33,168 bases of DNA from the NCBI GenBank assembly GCA_017857895.1, contig JAFMCG010000010.1, positions 1 through 33,168 of the forward strand, in the 5' to 3' direction. The DNA comes from Burkholderiaceae bacterium. Lineage in GTDB: Bacteria; Pseudomonadota; Gammaproteobacteria; Burkholderiales; Burkholderiaceae_B. A program made the translations under genes and the position numbers. Shown here piece by piece: positions 29,088 to 33,168 of the stretch (the first letter of the stretch is position 1; each line of letters opens with the position of its first letter). The notes beneath the pieces were generated by a model. That model did no database searches, was not told the origin of the DNA, and was given only the letters and a program-made list of their open reading frames with translations.

Positions 29088-29102
29088 TGTTGCAATGCAA
29101 CA
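29088..29102. promoter_or_regulatory. Putative PhbF/PhaR-type operator TGTTGCAATGCAACA
   Basis: Perfect 6-bp palindromic arms with AAT spacer. Fits the PhbF motif TG[N]TGC[N]3GCAA as I recall it from Herbaspirillum work. Lies 45-59 bp upstream of the GTG start at 29147. Confidence 0.55.
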
Positions 29103-29146
29103 TCATTTGCGTTGTAATCAGTCAAACAACCCAAAAGGTCATCTTT

Positions 29147-31591
29147 GTGAGCGATCAAACGTCCGAGCATCCCCATCCAGTGCCTTTACTGCCGCCTGCA
29201 ATTGATGCGGCACTTGAATACGCCGTTGACAGTTGGCAACGTAGCGTGTTGTACGCCGATGTGATGCGCCAACGTGGCAACCAGTATCAGCGCCACATGT
29301 CTAAGCAAGCCCCGAATGTGCTGAGTATGAAAGCTGAGGTGATACTCGACGGACGCACACTAAAAAGACCTGTCAATTACATCCTAACGCGAATCACACC
29401 ACCGAAATCGATACCCATTGACCCAATCAAAAGGCCATTTGTGGTGGTTGATCCGCGCGCCGGTCACGGACCTGGCATTGCAGGCTTCAAACCCGAAAGC
29501 GAGATTGGTGTTGCACTCGAGGCTGGGCATCCATGTTACTTCATCGGATTTTTGCCACGCCCTGAACCTGATCAAGGTGTCGAAGATGTGGTTTGGGCTG
29601 AGACTCGCTTTTTAGAAGAAGTTATTTCGCTTCACCCAGAGGCTGAGGGCAAGCCCGTGGTAATTGGCAACTGCCAGGCGGGCTGGCAGCTGATGATGGC
29701 GGCGTCCACCCGACCTGAACTTTTTGGCCCCATCATCATTGCGGGCGCGCCGCTGTCGTACTGGGCGGGTTGGCGCAACAAAAACCCCATGCGTTACACC
29801 GGCGGTATCACCGGTGGGTCTTGGATGACCACCATGTCTAGCGACTTGGGTGGTGGCGTGTTTGACGGTGCCAATTTGGTGCAGAACTTTGAAAACCTGC
29901 ATCCTGCAAACACCTACTGGTCAAAACAATACAACCTTTACGCCAACGTTGACACCGAGGCTAGTCGCTATTTGGGCTTTGAGCGCTGGTGGGGCGGGCA
30001 CGTCTTTTTAAATGGCAAAGAGATTCAGTACATTGTCGACAACCTTTTTGTTGGCAACAAGCTCTCAACCGCGCGCTTGGTCACCCAAGACGGCTTGCGT
30101 ATCGATTTGCGCAACATTCGTTCACCAATCATTGTGTTTTGTTCAAAGGGTGACAACATCACACCCCCACCACAAGCCTTGGGGTGGATTACGGACCTTT
30201 ATCAAAACGACAAAGAAGTGCTCGCACACGGGCAAACGATTATCTATGCCATCCATGAGAGCATCGGTCACTTGGGTATATTTGTGTCAGGCGCTGTGGC
30301 TAAAAAAGAGCACCGCGAATTTACTTGCAATATTGATCTGATCGATATGTTGCCACCCGGCATTTACGAAGCTGTGATCCGTGACAAAACACCAGACACA
30401 CCAAACGCTGATCTGGCTTACGGTGACTACGTTTTGACTTTTGAACGACGACACTTGGCTGACATTGAAGCCATTGTCCAGCCTCGTGAGGATGATGATC
30501 GTCGGTTTGCTGCCGTTTCTCGGATCTCACAAGTTAATCAAGGCCTTTACAAATCTTTTGTACAGCCGTGGGTGAAGGCTTTTGCCACACCACGCTCAAC
30601 TGAGCGTCGTGAACAAACCCACCCCCTGCGCATGCATTACGAGGCCGTGTCTGACAAGAATCCCATGATTGCTGCGCTGGCACCTGTAGCAGTGCAAGTC
30701 AGAAACAAACGTCGAAAAGCAACAGCAGACAACCCATTTGTGCAACTTGAAAAACAAATTTCAAAGTCAATCGAATCGTCTTTAGACCTTTGGGGTGAAT
30801 GGCGCGATGCCTTGATTGAACGCACCTTTATGGCAGTTTATGGCTCACCCTTGGTGCAAGACATCGCTGGCTTGGGTGCCCGAGAAGGTTCGCCACGCGA
30901 GCATCCCGGCGTGTCACCCGAGCACATTGCCTTCGTTCGTCGCCGAGTCGATGAACTGCGCAAGTTGGTGCAATGTGGTGGTCTAAGAGAAGCTAGCATC
31001 CGAGTCATGATGTACATCGCACAAGCACAAGGTGGCATCGACTCTCGCAGCTTTAATCTGATCCGGCAGCTGCGAGCCCAACAAGAACACTCACTAAGCC
31101 TAGCGGCTTTTAAGGAACTGGTGCGTGAGCAAGCCATGGTGATGGTGGTTGACCCTGAAGGCGCGGTAGCTGCTATCCCAGGCCTTTTGAGCCACCACAG
31201 TGCCTCTGAAATAGAAGCAGCGCTCGAGTTTGTAACGCGGGTGGCGACGGCTAGCGGCGCACTGAACGCTGAAGGCAAAAAACGCTTGGCGCAAGTGGCA
31301 AGGTTCTATCACTTGGCCGCGCAACAATCGGGCCAGACCCAAGAAGTTGATGGCTTAACTGCGGTTAACTTACGACGCCCGTTAGAAACGAACTTAGCAA
31401 ACAACACCAGCAGCGATGTGCGTGAACCTGCTTTAACCAAAACCGTGATTGAGAAGACACCAGCTAAAAAAGTTGCTGCCAAAAAAGCTGTTGCTAAAAA
31501 AGTGGTTGCTCGGTCTACTGCCACTAAAAAGGTAACGGTTAAACCGACGACTTCTGCAACGGCAAAACGGGTTAAGAAGGCGATCGTTTGA
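29147..31591 (+). CDS. DUF3141 / PhaC-like alpha/beta-hydrolase with histone-like C-terminal Lys/Ala tail
   Basis: VVIGNCQAGWQ nucleophile elbow with Cys; CSKGDNITPPPQ Asp region; ESIGHLGIFVSG His region; tail KKVAAKKAVAKKVVARSTATKKVTVKPTTSATAKRVKKAIV. GTG at 29147 (AAGG upstream) preferred over the TTG at 29087. Confidence 0.82.
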   Translation: MSDQTSEHPHPVPLLPPAIDAALEYAVDSWQRSVLYADVMRQRGNQYQRHMSKQAPNVLSMKAEVILDGRTLKRPVNYILTRITPPKSIPIDPIKRPFVVVDPRAGHGPGIAGFKPESEIGVALEAGHPCYFIGFLPRPEPDQGVEDVVWAETRFLEEVISLHPEAEGKPVVIGNCQAGWQLMMAASTRPELFGPIIIAGAPLSYWAGWRNKNPMRYTGGITGGSWMTTMSSDLGGGVFDGANLVQNFENLHPANTYWSKQYNLYANVDTEASRYLGFERWWGGHVFLNGKEIQYIVDNLFVGNKLSTARLVTQDGLRIDLRNIRSPIIVFCSKGDNITPPPQALGWITDLYQNDKEVLAHGQTIIYAIHESIGHLGIFVSGAVAKKEHREFTCNIDLIDMLPPGIYEAVIRDKTPDTPNADLAYGDYVLTFERRHLADIEAIVQPREDDDRRFAAVSRISQVNQGLYKSFVQPWVKAFATPRSTERREQTHPLRMHYEAVSDKNPMIAALAPVAVQVRNKRRKATADNPFVQLEKQISKSIESSLDLWGEWRDALIERTFMAVYGSPLVQDIAGLGAREGSPREHPGVSPEHIAFVRRRVDELRKLVQCGGLREASIRVMMYIAQAQGGIDSRSFNLIRQLRAQQEHSLSLAAFKELVREQAMVMVVDPEGAVAAIPGLLSHHSASEIEAALEFVTRVATASGALNAEGKKRLAQVARFYHLAAQQSGQTQEVDGLTAVNLRRPLETNLANNTSSDVREPALTKTVIEKTPAKKVAAKKAVAKKVVARSTATKKVTVKPTTSATAKRVKKAIV
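31466..31510 (+). repeat. Three 15-bp tandem imperfect repeats (AAAAAAGnTGnTGCy) encoding KKVAA-KKAVA-KKVVA
   Basis: Read directly: AAAAAAGTTGCTGCC, AAAAAAGCTGTTGCT, AAAAAAGTGGTTGCT. Confidence 0.85.
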
Positions 31592-32553
31592 TTAAATCCA
31601 CACAAAAACAACCCGCTCATCATGAGCTTGTTAAGTTCGACGCGCTGATTAAAGCCGCTCAAAAGGTACCCACGCAAACTTGTGCCGTGGCTCACCCCTG
31701 TGATGAGACGTCTTTATCAGCCGTGGTTCAAGCACACGCTTTAAATATCATTGATCCTATTTTGATCGGTCCTCGCCACAAAATAGAAAAAATGGCAACA
31801 GCTGCTGCTTTGGATATCATGGGTTTTAAGATCATCGATGTGCCTCACAGCCACGCGGCTGCGGCCGAGGCCGTTGCACAAGTTCGGGCAGGCAACGCCA
31901 GTCTTTTGATGAAGGGTAGCCTACACACCGATGAGTTAATGCATGAAGTCGTCAATCCTCAGACCGGACTGAGAACGGCACGGCGACTGAGTCATGTTTT
32001 CTTAATGGATGTGCCGACCTACGCGGAGCTGCTTTTTATCACTGATGCAGCAATCAACATCGCCCCAGATTTGCTTTGCAAGGCAGACATTGTTCAAAAC
32101 GCCATTGACTTGCACCTTGCCTTGGGTTTTGGCACACCACGAGTGGCGATTCTCTCAGCGGTCGAGCAAGTCAATCCAAAGATTCCGAGCACCGTTGATG
32201 CGGCCGCTTTGTGCAAGATGGCTGAACGTGGTCAGATCACTTCGGGCCTCTTAGATGGGCCACTCGCCATGGATAACGCCATCAGTCCCCAAGCGGCTCT
32301 GATGAAGGGCTTGAGGTCCGAAGTAGCTGGCCACGCACAGATTTTGGTGGTGCCTGATCTAGAGTCAGGCAATATGCTGGCCAAAAATTTGACGTTTTTG
32401 ACAGGCGCTGACGCCGCTGGCATTGTGCTCGGCGCAAAAGTACCCATCGTCTTAACAAGCCGTGCTGATTCCGAGTCAGCCCGCTTGGCTTCGTGCGCTG
32501 TCGCCACACTTTACGCGCATCATGTAGCCTCACAGCCGCCTCAAATCAAGTGA
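31588..32553 (+). CDS. Phosphate acetyl/butyryltransferase family protein (Pta/Ptb)
   Basis: AHPCDETSLSAVVQAHALNIIDPILIGPRHKI...SLLMKGSLHTDELM...RLSHVFLMDVPTY...LVVPDLESGNMLAKNLTFLTGADAAGIVLGAKVPIVLTSRAD. TTG start overlapping the upstream stop (TTGA). Confidence 0.9.
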   Translation: MIKSTQKQPAHHELVKFDALIKAAQKVPTQTCAVAHPCDETSLSAVVQAHALNIIDPILIGPRHKIEKMATAAALDIMGFKIIDVPHSHAAAAEAVAQVRAGNASLLMKGSLHTDELMHEVVNPQTGLRTARRLSHVFLMDVPTYAELLFITDAAINIAPDLLCKADIVQNAIDLHLALGFGTPRVAILSAVEQVNPKIPSTVDAAALCKMAERGQITSGLLDGPLAMDNAISPQAALMKGLRSEVAGHAQILVVPDLESGNMLAKNLTFLTGADAAGIVLGAKVPIVLTSRADSESARLASCAVATLYAHHVASQPPQIK

Positions 32554-32568
32554 TTTAAGGCGACTGTG
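32531..32568. terminator. 18-bp imperfect inverted repeat between convergent Pta/Ptb and pgk genes
   Basis: CACAGCCGCCTCAAATCA-AG-TGATTTAAGGCGACTGTG. The two mismatches become G-U wobbles in the minus-strand (pgk) transcript. No clear U-tract. Confidence 0.5.
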
Positions 32569-32574
32569 CGTGTC

Positions 32575-33168
32575 TTAAAATCGAGCTCGTTTTTGTAATG
32601 CCTCTACGGCGGGTAAGGTTTGGCCTTCCAAAAACTCTAGGAACGCACCACCACCCGTGGAGATGTAGTCCACGCGATCAGCAATACCGAACTTAGCGAT
32701 TGCCGCTAAAGTATCCCCACCACCCGCGATAGAGAATCCATCAGAAGAAGCGATAGCCTGAGCAATGCCTTGGGTGCCGCCAGAAAACGCTTCAAACTCA
32801 AAGACGCCAACAGGACCGTTCCAAACGATCGTGCCCGCTTGGCTCAACATTTCAGCGAGTTGCGCTGTGCTTTGGGGACCAATATCCAAAATCAAGTCAT
32901 CGGCCTGTACATCAGTGGCCGCTTTAACAGTGGCTGGCGCCTGGGCCGAGAAAGACTTAGCCACTACCACATCAACTGGTATGGGAACGGCTGCCGAACG
33001 CGCTCGCATCTTTTCGATAACAAGCTTGGCTTGATCGACTTGCTCAGGTTCAGCTAGCGATTGGCCAATCGGCATGCCTGAAGCCAACAAAAAAGTGTTG
33101 GCAATGCCGCCCCCCACAATCAGCTGATCGACCTTGTCGGCCAATGCCAACAAAATAGAAAGCTTGGT
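32575..33168 (-). CDS. pgk: Phosphoglycerate kinase, N-terminal part outside the window
   Basis: [31 protein letters not shown]...[30 protein letters not shown]...[16 protein letters not shown]...[24 protein letters not shown]. Frame continues through 33168. Confidence 0.96.
   Translation of the reverse strand, partial: TKLSILLALADKVDQLIVGGGIANTFLLASGMPIGQSLAEPEQVDQAKLVIEKMRARSAAVPIPVDVVVAKSFSAQAPATVKAATDVQADDLILDIGPQSTAQLAEMLSQAGTIVWNGPVGVFEFEAFSGGTQGIAQAIASSDGFSIAGGGDTLAAIAKFGIADRVDYISTGGGAFLEFLEGQTLPAVEALQKRARF

Noticed and set aside
30838-31278. 146-aa minus-strand ORF
   Set aside because: Antisense shadow of the DUF3141 gene, Ser/Arg/Ala-rich with no domain.
31466-31510. Programmed -1 ribosomal frameshift at AAAAAAG runs (dnaX-like)
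   Set aside because: The zero frame reads AAA AAA Gnn, so the A AAA AAG heptamer is out of phase for canonical -1 slippage; only nonspecific slippage remains possible.

Overview
The window is about 33 kb of a betaproteobacterial chromosome, Burkholderiales-like by gene content (an inference). Most of it is ordinary metabolic gene content. Left to right it holds: (i) the head of a type IVb pilus-like operon on the minus strand, with a secretin lipoprotein cut by the window edge and a TcpQ/VirB9-like lipoprotein; (ii) cardiolipin synthase and tRNA-His; (iii) a 2-hydroxyacid dehydrogenase / IlvD-Edd dehydratase / RraA-type aldolase group that looks like sugar-acid catabolism; (iv) tcdA, an MFS transporter, chaC, pdxH, a flavin reductase, an L-2-hydroxyglutarate-oxidase-like flavoprotein, purU and a RodZ-like gene; (v) an acyl-CoA/glutarate locus (acyl-CoA dehydrogenase, CaiB-type CoA-transferase, LysR, TPP enzyme, gcdH); (vi) a minus-strand fba-purC-GNAT-purE-purK-tsaC series; (vii) a HemK-like methyltransferase convergent with mogA; (viii) a DUF3141/PhaC-like alpha/beta-hydrolase with a histone-like Lys/Ala tail, translationally coupled to a phosphate acyltransferase; (ix) the 3' part of pgk. 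The best candidate for something under-described is the DUF3141-Pta/Ptb pair. It keeps an apparent Cys-Asp-His triad, has a PhaM/PhaF-like nucleic-acid-binding tail, and is preceded by a perfect TGTTGC-AAT-GCAACA palindrome matching the PHB regulator (PhbF/PhaR) motif. I saw no CRISPR array, IS element, prophage or rRNA.
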